Of a stretch of 64,000 nt of DNA, positions 56,977-64,000 are shown piece after piece (position 1 is the first letter of the stretch; every line of letters begins with the position of its first letter). The notes under the pieces are model-generated. The model saw only the letters and a list, made by a program, of their open reading frames with translations. It was not told the origin of the DNA and searched no databases. Source of the stretch: a bacterium (lineage in GTDB: Bacteria; Bacillota; Clostridia; Christensenellales; CAG-138); assembly GCA_022778545.1 (NCBI GenBank), contig JALFDW010000010.1:1-64000 (forward strand), in the 5' to 3' direction. A program made the translations under genes and the position numbers.

Positions 56977-58509
56977 TTATTCTACGCGCGCGCCGCACTC
57001 GGGGCAGAAACGCGTTCCGGCCTCAAGCTTTGCGCCGCATTCCGCGCAGAACGTGGCTTTCGGCGCTTCCGGCGCGGGAGCGGCCTCCGGCTTCTTCGCA
57101 CCGCACTCGGGGCAGAACTTCACGTTCATCGCGTTCTTCGCACCGCAGGCACAGGTCCATTCCGTGGCTTCGGGCTTGGGCTCAGGCTTGGGTTCGGGCT
57201 TCTTTGTGCCGCACTCGGGGCAGAACTTCACGTTCGCCGGGTTCTCCGCGCCGCAAGCGCACTTCCAGCCGCCGGCCGGCTTGGGTTCGGGCTTGGGTTC
57301 GGGCTTTTTCGCGCCGCACTCACCGCAGAACTTCATGTTGGCTGCGTTCTCCGCGCCGCAGGCGCACTTCCAGCCGCCAACGGGCTTGGGTTCGGGCTTC
57401 TTCGCGCCGCATTCGCCGCAGAACTTCATGTTGGCCGCGTTTTTCGCGCCGCAGGAGCATACCCAGCCGGGCTGAGCTGCCTGCTGTGCGGCCTGCTGCT
57501 GTTGCTGCTGATACATCTGCTGCTGGTTCGCCTGGGAGAACGCGCTGGCCATGCTTCCGCCCGCGTTCATGCCCATGCCGACGCCCATGAAGGCCTGCGC
57601 TGCGCCGGCGGTGTTGCTGCCCGCAGCTTCCACGCCGCGTGCCATAGCGCCCTGCACATAACCTTCGCGCACGGTGGGATCGGAAAGCATGGCGCCCTGG
57701 TTGCGCATGTTGATGAGCTTCTGGGATTCCTCGTCGTAGGAGATGCTGGCGATACCGACGGCCTGGACCTCCATGCCGCGCATCTGCCGCCAGTCCTCAT
57801 CGAGCGTGTTGGCCATGTACTTGGAGAGCTCGCGGCCCTTGGAGGGCAGGAAGCTGATGCGCTCACCGTCCGCGGAGAGCTGGTTGATGGCGGCCTGGAG
57901 CGCCTCGAGGAATTCGCTGAGGTATTGCTCGTTGATGTCCTTGATGTCCACACGCTTCGCGTCGCGCGGGATCGCCTCGGCATAGAACTTCAGCGGGTCA
58001 GTGATCTTGATGGAATAGCTGCCGTGCGCCCGCAGGAACAGCTCGGAGTTATAGAAGTTGTCGTAATACTGCAGCGGGCTGCGCGTGCCGAACTTGATGC
58101 CCTTGATCTCCTGCAGGTTCACGAAGAATACCTTCTGCTTGCCGGAGGGAACGCCGCCGTACTTCACGCGGGAGAAGGTCTCCTTCACGGAAGCGCCGAG
58201 CTCGCCGTTGAAGAGGGAGGGCATGCTGGAATTGTCCACCTTGTAATAACCGGGCTCCGCCGTGTAGTCCACGACCTTGCCGCCGTCCACAAGCAGCATG
58301 CACTGGTTATCGTACACATGGATGATCGAGCCGTTGGAGATGGTGTCGTCCGTGCCCTTGGTGTTAGAGTTGCGCTTATCGCCCTGGCGGACCTTCACGC
58401 CTGTGGTGAACACAGTCGCGTCGTTCATGGAATCGGATTCGATGACTTCAAGCCACGAATCAGCGAGACCGCCGCCGACTGCGCCTAAGACTGCTTTGAT
58501 GATGCCCAT
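56977..58509 (-). CDS. SPFH-domain/virion core (YdjI-like) protein with tandem C-terminal zinc ribbons
   Basis: N-terminal MGIIKAVLGAVGGGLADSWLEVIESDSM; SPFH-like body; repeated WxCxCGAxNxxNxKFCxECGAKKPEPKP units. Confidence 0.85.
   Translation of the reverse strand: MGIIKAVLGAVGGGLADSWLEVIESDSMNDATVFTTGVKVRQGDKRNSNTKGTDDTISNGSIIHVYDNQCMLLVDGGKVVDYTAEPGYYKVDNSSMPSLFNGELGASVKETFSRVKYGGVPSGKQKVFFVNLQEIKGIKFGTRSPLQYYDNFYNSELFLRAHGSYSIKITDPLKFYAEAIPRDAKRVDIKDINEQYLSEFLEALQAAINQLSADGERISFLPSKGRELSKYMANTLDEDWRQMRGMEVQAVGIASISYDEESQKLINMRNQGAMLSDPTVREGYVQGAMARGVEAAGSNTAGAAQAFMGVGMGMNAGGSMASAFSQANQQQMYQQQQQQAAQQAAQPGWVCSCGAKNAANMKFCGECGAKKPEPKPVGGWKCACGAENAANMKFCGECGAKKPEPKPEPKPAGGWKCACGAENPANVKFCPECGTKKPEPKPEPKPEATEWTCACGAKNAMNVKFCPECGAKKPEAAPAPEAPKATFCAECGAKLEAGTRFCPECGARVE
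57005..57470 (-). repeat. Tandem zinc-ribbon coding repeats
   Basis: GWVCSCGAKNAANMKFCGECGAKKPEPKPV / GWKCACGAENAANMKFCGECGAKKPEPKPEPKPA / GWKCACGAENPANVKFCPECGTKKPEPKPEPKP / EWTCACGAKNAMNVKFCPECGAKKPEAAPAP / TFCAECGAKLEAGTRFCPECGARVE. Confidence 0.85.
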
Positions 58510-58626
58510 ATGCTTACCTCCATATTGTGTTGATGCAAAAATCGTTGCCGATTACTGTTCCTTATTATTGTAAACGAAAAAACCCCGGCCTTCAATCAGA
58601 AATTCGGGGGATATGCCGGGGATTTG

Positions 58627-58815
58627 TTAACTTTTGGTGGATTCCTCCATGCATGCGCCTTCATCCTGTGAAACCTTTGGGGGCATGATGACATCCGGCA
58701 CGTAGAAGATCGCGCTGCAGTGGGGGCAAAGCACATGCGTGAGGCCGGGCACAACGGAGAGCGTTGCCTGGCACACGGGGCAGACGGCATCAAGAAATTG
58801 TTCCGGATGAGCCAA
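58627..58815 (-). CDS. Small zinc-ribbon protein
   Basis: MAHPEQFLDAVCPVCQATLSVVPGLTHVLCPHCSAIFYVPDVIMPP; two CxxC pairs; agaggtgca SD region. Confidence 0.7.
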   Translation of the reverse strand: MAHPEQFLDAVCPVCQATLSVVPGLTHVLCPHCSAIFYVPDVIMPPKVSQDEGACMEESTKS

Positions 58816-58893
58816 TAAAACTGCACCTCTTTCTTTGATTCAGAACGCGGAGGGATAAAAAGAGCAGGAATGCACACCCTGTACTGCAAACCG

Positions 58894-58940
58894 ATAATAC
58901 AACGAATGATGTATTTTGTCAACAACGTATGTTGTATTAT
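58894..58940. promoter_or_regulatory. Minus-strand promoter with paired XRE-type operators
   Basis: Minus strand TTGACA (58922-58917) - 17 bp - TATTAT (58899-58894). Sites acaacgaatgatgt (58899-58912) and acaacgtatgttgt (58922-58935); outer inverted repeat ataatacaac/gttgtattat. Confidence 0.6.
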
Positions 58941-58998
58941 GCGAAAATAATCATGGCATACAGATGTGCTATTTTATAGGATGAAAGGGAGTTGTGCA

Positions 58999-59220
58999 AT
59001 GCGGTATTATCCCCGGCTGCGCGACCTGCGCGAGGATGCGGACCTGACGCAGGAAGCGCTGGTGAAACTGCTGCATATGCATAAGACCACCTACACAAAT
59101 TACGAGCAGGGAAAGCGCGAACCGCCGTTTGAGCTCATCATCCGGCTGGCGGAGCTTTACAATGTTTCGATCGATTACATCGCGGGGATCATCTCGGAAC
59201 CCAGGCCCCCGCAGCGGTAG
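58999..59220 (+). CDS. XRE-family HTH regulator (small)
   Basis: RLRDLREDADLTQEALVKLLHMHKTTYTNYEQGKREPPFELIIRLAELYNVSIDYIAG; gaaagggag SD. Confidence 0.85.
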   Translation: MRYYPRLRDLREDADLTQEALVKLLHMHKTTYTNYEQGKREPPFELIIRLAELYNVSIDYIAGIISEPRPPQR

Positions 59221-59294
59221 CGCGAAAAACAAACGGTCCGAAGCTGACTGTGCTTCGGGCCGTGTTTTGTTTGACAGAGGGTGCTTCCGCTCTT

Positions 59295-59990
59295 TTATGC
59301 CGCAGGCTTCATGTACTTTGAGCGGTATTCCGCTTCGTCGCCATAGACCGTGCCGATATAGCAAGGAACATTGCCATCCTTTTCAAGCAGAATGGGCCTA
59401 TTCCCGTCGAGCGCGGGCAGCAGGATGCGGAAGGAACCATCCTCCCGCGGTTCCGCGAAAAAGATGTGCGGCGTGCCGTCTGCCCAGGCCCCGGTGAGCG
59501 TGAAGGTGCCATCGCCGTTGGCCACATAGGACCCTTCTTCCACCATGCGGCAATCAAGATACAGCGTATACTTGCCCACGCCGGCTGCGTTCGGCCAACC
59601 GGCGGAAAGCTGAACGGTGACATTCGGGCGGCTCAGCGTAATGACGGCCCTCTCGCCCCCTTCATCCCAAGTGACCGTTTCTTCCGGCCGAGGGCTGATG
59701 TATGTTCCGCGCAGCACGGCGGACTGCTTTGCCCGGAAGAACAGCAGCGGGACGGCAATTAAAATCAGGATGCCGAGCGCGACGGCGAAGGCGATGCGGT
59801 CCTCCCGCCGTTTTCTGCGGCTTTGCGTGTTGGATTCCGCAAGCACATCCGAGAGCAGCGTTTCGCATTGCCGGGGCAGCGGCTCTTCCGCCCGTTCCCC
59901 GGCGAACAGCTCCGCAATGGTAAGCCCGAGCGCCGCTGCGAGTGGCTCGATGAGCGAAACATCCGGGAACCCCACGCCTGTTTCCCGCAC
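59295..59990 (-). pseudogene. 5'-truncated HTH regulator with TM and extracytoplasmic domain, apparently interrupted by mobile element
   Basis: Starts mid-HTH (RETGVGFPDVSLIEPLAAALGLTIAELFAGE = C-terminal half of an XRE domain), TM AFAVALGILILIAVPLLFF, then in-frame stop directly upstream at the composition break. Confidence 0.65.
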
Positions 59991-60009
59991 TTAAAGATAT
60001 TGGTTATGT

Positions 60010-60043
60010 ATGAGTGCCTACGCCTACTTGCATAGGCACTCAT
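60010..60043 (-). terminator. Perfect 11-bp stem at the element end, downstream of recombinase
   Basis: atgagtgccta N12 taggcactcat; lacks a good T-run, so could also be recombination-related. Confidence 0.4.
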
Positions 60044-60053
60044 ATCATTGTTT

Positions 60054-61658
60054 TTACTCAATTTTGCCGATTAAGCGGTAGTAGATGTCAATATTCTGTT
60101 CACGCAAACCGTCCAAGGTGGTAGCTTCGTGAATGACGATCTTTTCAATCAGCGTATTCAGAAGCTCCGCTGTCAGTTCGGTGGGGTTGGCGTACTGCTT
60201 GATAAGAGAAATCCACGTCTCCGCATCGACAGTTGTTTGCTTTTTAGATTCAAGCTCGTCAGACAGCCTCTCAATATTCTCGGTAAGCTCCTGCTGCTCT
60301 GTCTGATATTTCTGAGACATCATGTTGAAGTTGTACTCCGTGATACGACCATCCGACCAGTCCTCATACAGCTTCGCAAACTTGCGGTCAACCTCTGTTC
60401 TGCGCTTCTCGGCTCGTGTAAGCTCTGCGCTCTGTCTTTTGGCATTGGCGGCAAGCTCTTGATCGCTGGCTTTCAGCAGCCGATGCAGAAGCTCCTTTTC
60501 ATCCAACTGCGCCTGTCTCGACAAACCCTGTATTCTGGAAAGAACGTAGGTGTAGAGATAGTCATAGCGGATATAATGTGCGGAGCATTGCTTCAAGCCT
60601 TGACCGTATTGGCTGCAAGTGTAATGGCTGTACGGCTTCTTGTTTTGGCTGTTCGTACCGAAGCGCATCGACCATCCGCAGTCCGCACACTTCACCAGAC
60701 CGGAGAAGATCTGCGTGGTAGCGTCCTTTTGCTGTCTGCGGCGGCTGGCGATCTGTTCCTGCACCCGTTCAAAGACTTCCTTGGAAATGATTGCTTCGTG
60801 GGTATTCTCCACTCTGAACCATTCCTCCTGCGGCTTGCGTATCTTTTTCTTGTTCTTGTAAGAAATGTTGCTCTGCTTGTTGTGTACGCTGTTGCCGATA
60901 TAGGTTTCGTCTTTTAAGATGCTCTTGACCTGTGCCAGCGTCCATGCATAGGACTTTTCCTCCGGCTGTCCCTCGTAGATATGAGCGAATGTCCCATATC
61001 GCTGATAGTTCAGCCATCCGGCAGTAGGAACGTGTTCTTCCACCAATATTCTTGCGATCTTGGCAGCACCCGCCCCATGATAGGCAAGGTCAAAGATTTT
61101 CTCGATAATCCAGCGTGTCCCTACATCAATCACAATGGCGTTTTTGACTTCGGGATGTCGGATATACCCAAGAGGCGCATAAGCAAAGGTACGTTCTCCT
61201 GCGGCAAACTTGGCATGAAGTGCAGTCTTGACCTTGCGGCTTGTGTCCTTGGCAAACCATTCGTTGAACAGATTCTTGAAAGGAACGAAATCGGACAAGC
61301 CTTTCTTGGTATCCTCGTTCTCGGATACGGCAATATATCGCACCTGTTTCTCCGGGAACTCATATTCCAAATAGTAGCCGACCATGATATGGTCACGCCC
61401 AAAGCGACTGAGGTCTTTGGTCACAATGCAGTTTACTCGTCCAGCATCCACATCTGCCATCATTCGTTTGAAATTCGGTCTTTCAAACGTAGTCCCACTC
61501 CATCCGTCGTCGATGTACTCACCGACCACATGAAGCTCCTGTTCCTTTGCGTACTGCTGTAAAATGGTGCGCTGGGTCTCGATGGATACGCTGTCGCCAT
61601 AATTCTCGTCATCACGGCTGAGTCTCATATATAGTGCTGTATTGTACGGTTGTTTCAT
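60054..61658 (-). CDS. Large serine recombinase (resolvase/recombinase/zinc-ribbon, TndX-like)
   Basis: TALYMRLSRDDENYGDSVSIETQRTILQQYAKEQ, CIVTKDLSRFGRDHIMVGYY, recombinase domain GERTFAYAPLGYIRHPEVK, zinc ribbon VKCADCGWSMRFG..YTCSQYG, coiled coil. Confidence 0.9.
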   Translation of the reverse strand: MKQPYNTALYMRLSRDDENYGDSVSIETQRTILQQYAKEQELHVVGEYIDDGWSGTTFERPNFKRMMADVDAGRVNCIVTKDLSRFGRDHIMVGYYLEYEFPEKQVRYIAVSENEDTKKGLSDFVPFKNLFNEWFAKDTSRKVKTALHAKFAAGERTFAYAPLGYIRHPEVKNAIVIDVGTRWIIEKIFDLAYHGAGAAKIARILVEEHVPTAGWLNYQRYGTFAHIYEGQPEEKSYAWTLAQVKSILKDETYIGNSVHNKQSNISYKNKKKIRKPQEEWFRVENTHEAIISKEVFERVQEQIASRRRQQKDATTQIFSGLVKCADCGWSMRFGTNSQNKKPYSHYTCSQYGQGLKQCSAHYIRYDYLYTYVLSRIQGLSRQAQLDEKELLHRLLKASDQELAANAKRQSAELTRAEKRRTEVDRKFAKLYEDWSDGRITEYNFNMMSQKYQTEQQELTENIERLSDELESKKQTTVDAETWISLIKQYANPTELTAELLNTLIEKIVIHEATTLDGLREQNIDIYYRLIGKIE

Positions 61659-61777
61659 TAAAATCCTCCTGTTGAGAATATCACGTAGTGATTTTCTCTT
61701 GAAACGAACCCACGCTTACAATACTTTCCTATGATATATTATATCATAAGCGTGGGCTGTGATTCAATGCGATTCTG

Positions 61778-62164
61778 TTAACAATTCATCGAAATATTTG
61801 CGGACACTGTATTTCCTGCGGCGAAACGGACAAGATTTTCGATTACCTTATCCAAGGTCTGTCCGTTGGGAGAAAAGAACTCCGTTACTTTTGTGCGGGT
61901 GTTGCCGCAATAAAAATACTTCGTTCCGTCAGGCTCGGTGACATAGAACGAAGTATTTTCAAGAGTAGGCTCCGGCTCATATTCTCCACGCATCCTGCAC
62001 CATTCGTCCTCTTGCTCCTTGGACGGGTTCTCTGTTGGCCCATAATAGCAGATGTCGATGAACGCGCAGGCTTCGATGATCTCCCATAAGGAGAGGTCAT
62101 CATGCATCATCATCTTGTTAAGCTGGGTTACAGTATAGGTCTTGTTTTTCTTCTTCATAGGCAA
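61778..62164 (-). CDS. Hypothetical protein of mobile element
   Basis: MPMKKKNKTYTVTQLNKMMMHDDLSLWEIIEACAFIDICYYGPTENPSKEQEDEWCRMRGEYEPEP...; plausible composition, between recombinase and relaxase. Confidence 0.6.
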   Translation of the reverse strand: MPMKKKNKTYTVTQLNKMMMHDDLSLWEIIEACAFIDICYYGPTENPSKEQEDEWCRMRGEYEPEPTLENTSFYVTEPDGTKYFYCGNTRTKVTEFFSPNGQTLDKVIENLVRFAAGNTVSANISMNC

Positions 62165-62173
62165 AATCCTTTC

Positions 62174-63148
62174 TTATCGGTGAATATCGTGTTTCTGTGT
62201 ACTCCGGTGGGTGTACTCTCGGATGATCTCCGGCGGGATGCGGTCAAGAATACCCTTGATACGCTCATAATCGCTGTGCAACCGCATTTCCTGCAACTTC
62301 TTGACGGTGCTTTCTTTTTCGCTTTCTTCCAGAGCAGCGGACAGATCGGAATTTTTCTTTTCCAATGCTTTCTGCTTGCCGTCCGCTGTCTTGAAAAACT
62401 TTTCGTATTTCTTCATCTGCGTTTCCATAGCAGCAACATCGGGGATATACTTTTCAAGAAACGCCGCAATCTGTACAGAGCGCTCCTTGTAGTTCGTGAA
62501 CTTCATATCAGAGAGCAGTTCTGCCAGCTTGTCATGCTGCTTGTTCAGACGAGCCATCTGCTTGAATACCCTTGTTGGGATATGGTCACGCCCGGTCTCG
62601 CTGGCACTTTCCCCACGTTCCAGATCGGGATATTTCTTTACCATGTGTTCCCAATACTTGTCCTGCCACTTGGTCAGCTTCTTCTTGTTCCCCAAAATCT
62701 CCTTGGCGCATAAACGCTTGTCCTCCGTCAGCGGAACAAAACAAAGGTGCATATGGGGAGATTTCTCGTCCAAATGCACCACGGCGGATATGATGGTTTC
62801 GGTGGCTTGATTCTGCTTGATGAACTCCAAGGCTTCACTAAAGAACTCTTTGATCTCGGCTCTTTTCTTGCCCTTGAAAAACTCCGGTGTAGCGGTAATC
62901 AGAGCTTCCACCACACGAACACTATCAGAGCGTGTGCGGCATCCAGCTTCTGCAATCTGCTTTTCGGATTCAGCACGATATTTGCGTTCCGGCTTGATAA
63001 GGTGGAAATTCAAATGAGTACGGGACGGGTCAATGTCGGGATTGCTTGCGTATTTCTCCTTGGTTCGCTCATTATGCGCTTCAATGCCGCTGATCTCCGG
63101 TCCCTTATACTTGGCAAAGCGTAAAATAGCGTACTGCGGAGCTGCCAT
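62174..63148 (-). CDS. MobV/Pre-family relaxase (plasmid recombination/mobilization protein)
   Basis: YAILRFAKYKGPEISGIEAHNERTKEKYASNPDIDPSRTHLNFHL and VVHLDEKSPHMHLCFVPLTEDKRLCAKEILGNKKKLTKWQDKY. Confidence 0.9.
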   Translation of the reverse strand: MAAPQYAILRFAKYKGPEISGIEAHNERTKEKYASNPDIDPSRTHLNFHLIKPERKYRAESEKQIAEAGCRTRSDSVRVVEALITATPEFFKGKKRAEIKEFFSEALEFIKQNQATETIISAVVHLDEKSPHMHLCFVPLTEDKRLCAKEILGNKKKLTKWQDKYWEHMVKKYPDLERGESASETGRDHIPTRVFKQMARLNKQHDKLAELLSDMKFTNYKERSVQIAAFLEKYIPDVAAMETQMKKYEKFFKTADGKQKALEKKNSDLSAALEESEKESTVKKLQEMRLHSDYERIKGILDRIPPEIIREYTHRSTQKHDIHR

Positions 63149-63369
63149 TAGCGATCACCCCTCTTTCTCCATACGATCTCAAAGCCCAGCACATCGGCAA
63201 GCTGTACCGCTTCGGTATAGCGGAGCGATTCACGCTGGAGCTTGTTGGACAGGTTGGAAACACTGTCGCTCCATCCGTATTCATCCGCAAGAAGGTCCAC
63301 GACCTCCTGCATGGTCATCCCTTGCCGTACAATGTACGACTTGATTTCATTTCTCAAATTCGATTTCAT
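63148..63369 (-). CDS. Small HTH (XRE/LLM-like) protein of mobile element
   Basis: MKSNLRNEIKSYIVRQGMTMQEVVDLLADEYGWSDSVSNLSNKLQRESLRYTEAVQLADVLGFEIVWRKRGDR; ATG/stop overlaps with relaxase. Confidence 0.7.
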   Translation of the reverse strand: MKSNLRNEIKSYIVRQGMTMQEVVDLLADEYGWSDSVSNLSNKLQRESLRYTEAVQLADVLGFEIVWRKRGDR

Positions 63370-63401
63370 ACAAAAATTCCTCCATAATTTCGTGATATTG
63401 G

Positions 63402-63603
63402 TTTGCTGTGCGGTGAACTGCTGTCACCGATAAATGATGATTTTGAAAATGGCGTTTTCCTCTCAGATTTCGTTCTGCGTAGTCCTGTCCACAACAGCAC
63501 CCTATCAGGTTTGCTGTTTTGTGGGAGAGCAGACCGAAACGGAAGAAACACCACAGTTCCGTGAATTGGCTTTGCTGTTTGGTAAATCACCGAATGATGA
63601 TTT
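63402..63603. repeat. Imperfect direct repeats plus stem-loop in a non-coding gap of the element
   Basis: tttgctgtgcggtgaactgctgtcaccgataaatgatgatttt (63402-63444) vs tttgctgtttggtaaatcaccgaatgatgattt (63571-63603); third tttgctgt at 63510 in stem-loop ccacaacagca...tgctgttttgtgg (63489-63524). Confidence 0.5.
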
Positions 63604-63705
63604 CTGTACTTCCTGCGGTGTAAATCCTCACGGATTGCACAAGGCTTGATTTTAAGCATTGATTTTTTGCATCATTTTCAATGCCCGTATTAACGATGGA
63701 CTTCA

Positions 63706-63743
63706 AAAGTGCCGTACGTACTGTACGGTACGTACAGCACTTT
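63706..63743. terminator. Strong inverted repeat, likely terminator of the primase gene
   Basis: aaagtgccgtacgta ctgtacgg tacgtacagcacttt (15-bp stem, one mismatch). Confidence 0.6.
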
Positions 63744-63753
63744 TTCACTTCGC

Positions 63754-64000
63754 TCACCATTTTAGAAAAGAGGACTTCGCCAGCACCTCAATTCCGACAA
63801 AGCCACGCACCCGCTTTCCTCCGGCATAGATGTTATTGGTAGCTTCCACGTTGTAAAGACGCTCATTTTGAGCAAGCTCAGAGCTGAGTCTGTTTGCAGA
63901 CATGGGTTTTCGCACATTGTCCTCGCACCAGAGTTTGTAGGCTTCATAGAGTGCCTTGGAGCTTGCTTCACTGTCAGCCTTGAAGCGGATATATCCCTCC
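63754..64000 (-). CDS. C-terminal end of a phage/plasmid primase (D5/P4 family-like), cut by window edge
   Basis: Minus strand read from 63999: EGYIRFKADSEASSKALYEAYKLWCEDNVRKPMSANRLSSELAQNERLYNVEATNNIYAGGKRVRGFVGIEVLAKSSFLKW stop. The ORF-track entry 63762..63971 is a different, out-of-frame reading. Confidence 0.6.
   Translation of the reverse strand, partial: EGYIRFKADSEASSKALYEAYKLWCEDNVRKPMSANRLSSELAQNERLYNVEATNNIYAGGKRVRGFVGIEVLAKSSFLKW

Larger units (their letters stand above)
59990..64000. mobile_element. One end of an integrative/mobilizable element (serine-recombinase type)
   Basis: Recombinase gene adjacent to the broken HTH gene, MobV-like relaxase, small HTH protein, primase-like C-terminus, and lower GC than flanking DNA; continues past the window. 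Confidence 0.75.

Noticed and set aside
57005-57470. Zinc-ribbon DNA repeats considered as CRISPR or mobile repeats
   Set aside because: They encode regular protein domains in one ORF.
63366-63659. 97-aa minus-strand ORF between small HTH gene and primase
   Set aside because: Sequence (MLKIKPCAIREDLHRRKYRNHHSV...) lacks protein-like patterns, and the region is rich in repeats/stem-loops; treated as non-coding.

Overview
High-GC chromosomal window, most likely from an endospore-forming Clostridia/Bacillota (spmA/spmB, SipW-type signal peptidase, rubredoxin/flavodiiron biology). Coding density is high and most of it is housekeeping: an acyl-CoA ligase-like gene cut by the left edge, spmAB, comB, D-aminoacylase, argG-argH-argD, MATE, ECF sigma, hpt, split chromate transporters, a GntR/ABC operon, dUTPase, a three-domain flavodiiron protein plus rubredoxin, a dense peptidase block (amidase, M19, three M42, aminopeptidase P), ThrE pair, GH13, uppP, pepV and nagA. 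Four regions stand out. (1) 46.3-55.7 kb, minus strand: sipW-type signal peptidase, five TasA/camelysin-like proteins with SipW-type signal peptides, a ~1000-aa VWA protein, a CnaB protein ending in an LIQTG sorting signal, and a sortase. This looks like a combined SipW-fibre and sortase-anchored surface assembly system and is the best candidate for an under-described system. Two hairpin clusters lie between its subunit genes. (2) 8.5-10.5 kb: an AT-rich islet flanked by near-identical terminator-containing direct repeats, with a C10-like secreted cysteine peptidase, a small membrane protein and a possible 36-aa cationic Trp-rich peptide ORF missing from the ORF track. (3) 56.9-59.2 kb: an SPFH protein with tandem zinc ribbons, a small zinc-ribbon protein and a divergent XRE regulator with twin operator-like sites. 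(4) 59.99-64.0 kb: the end of an integrative/mobilizable element (large serine recombinase, MobV-like relaxase, small HTH protein, primase C-terminus read in a frame not listed in the ORF track), apparently inserted in the HTH region of a regulator gene. No rRNA, tRNA or CRISPR was recognised by eye. All product calls come from reading motifs in the translations; no searches were run.
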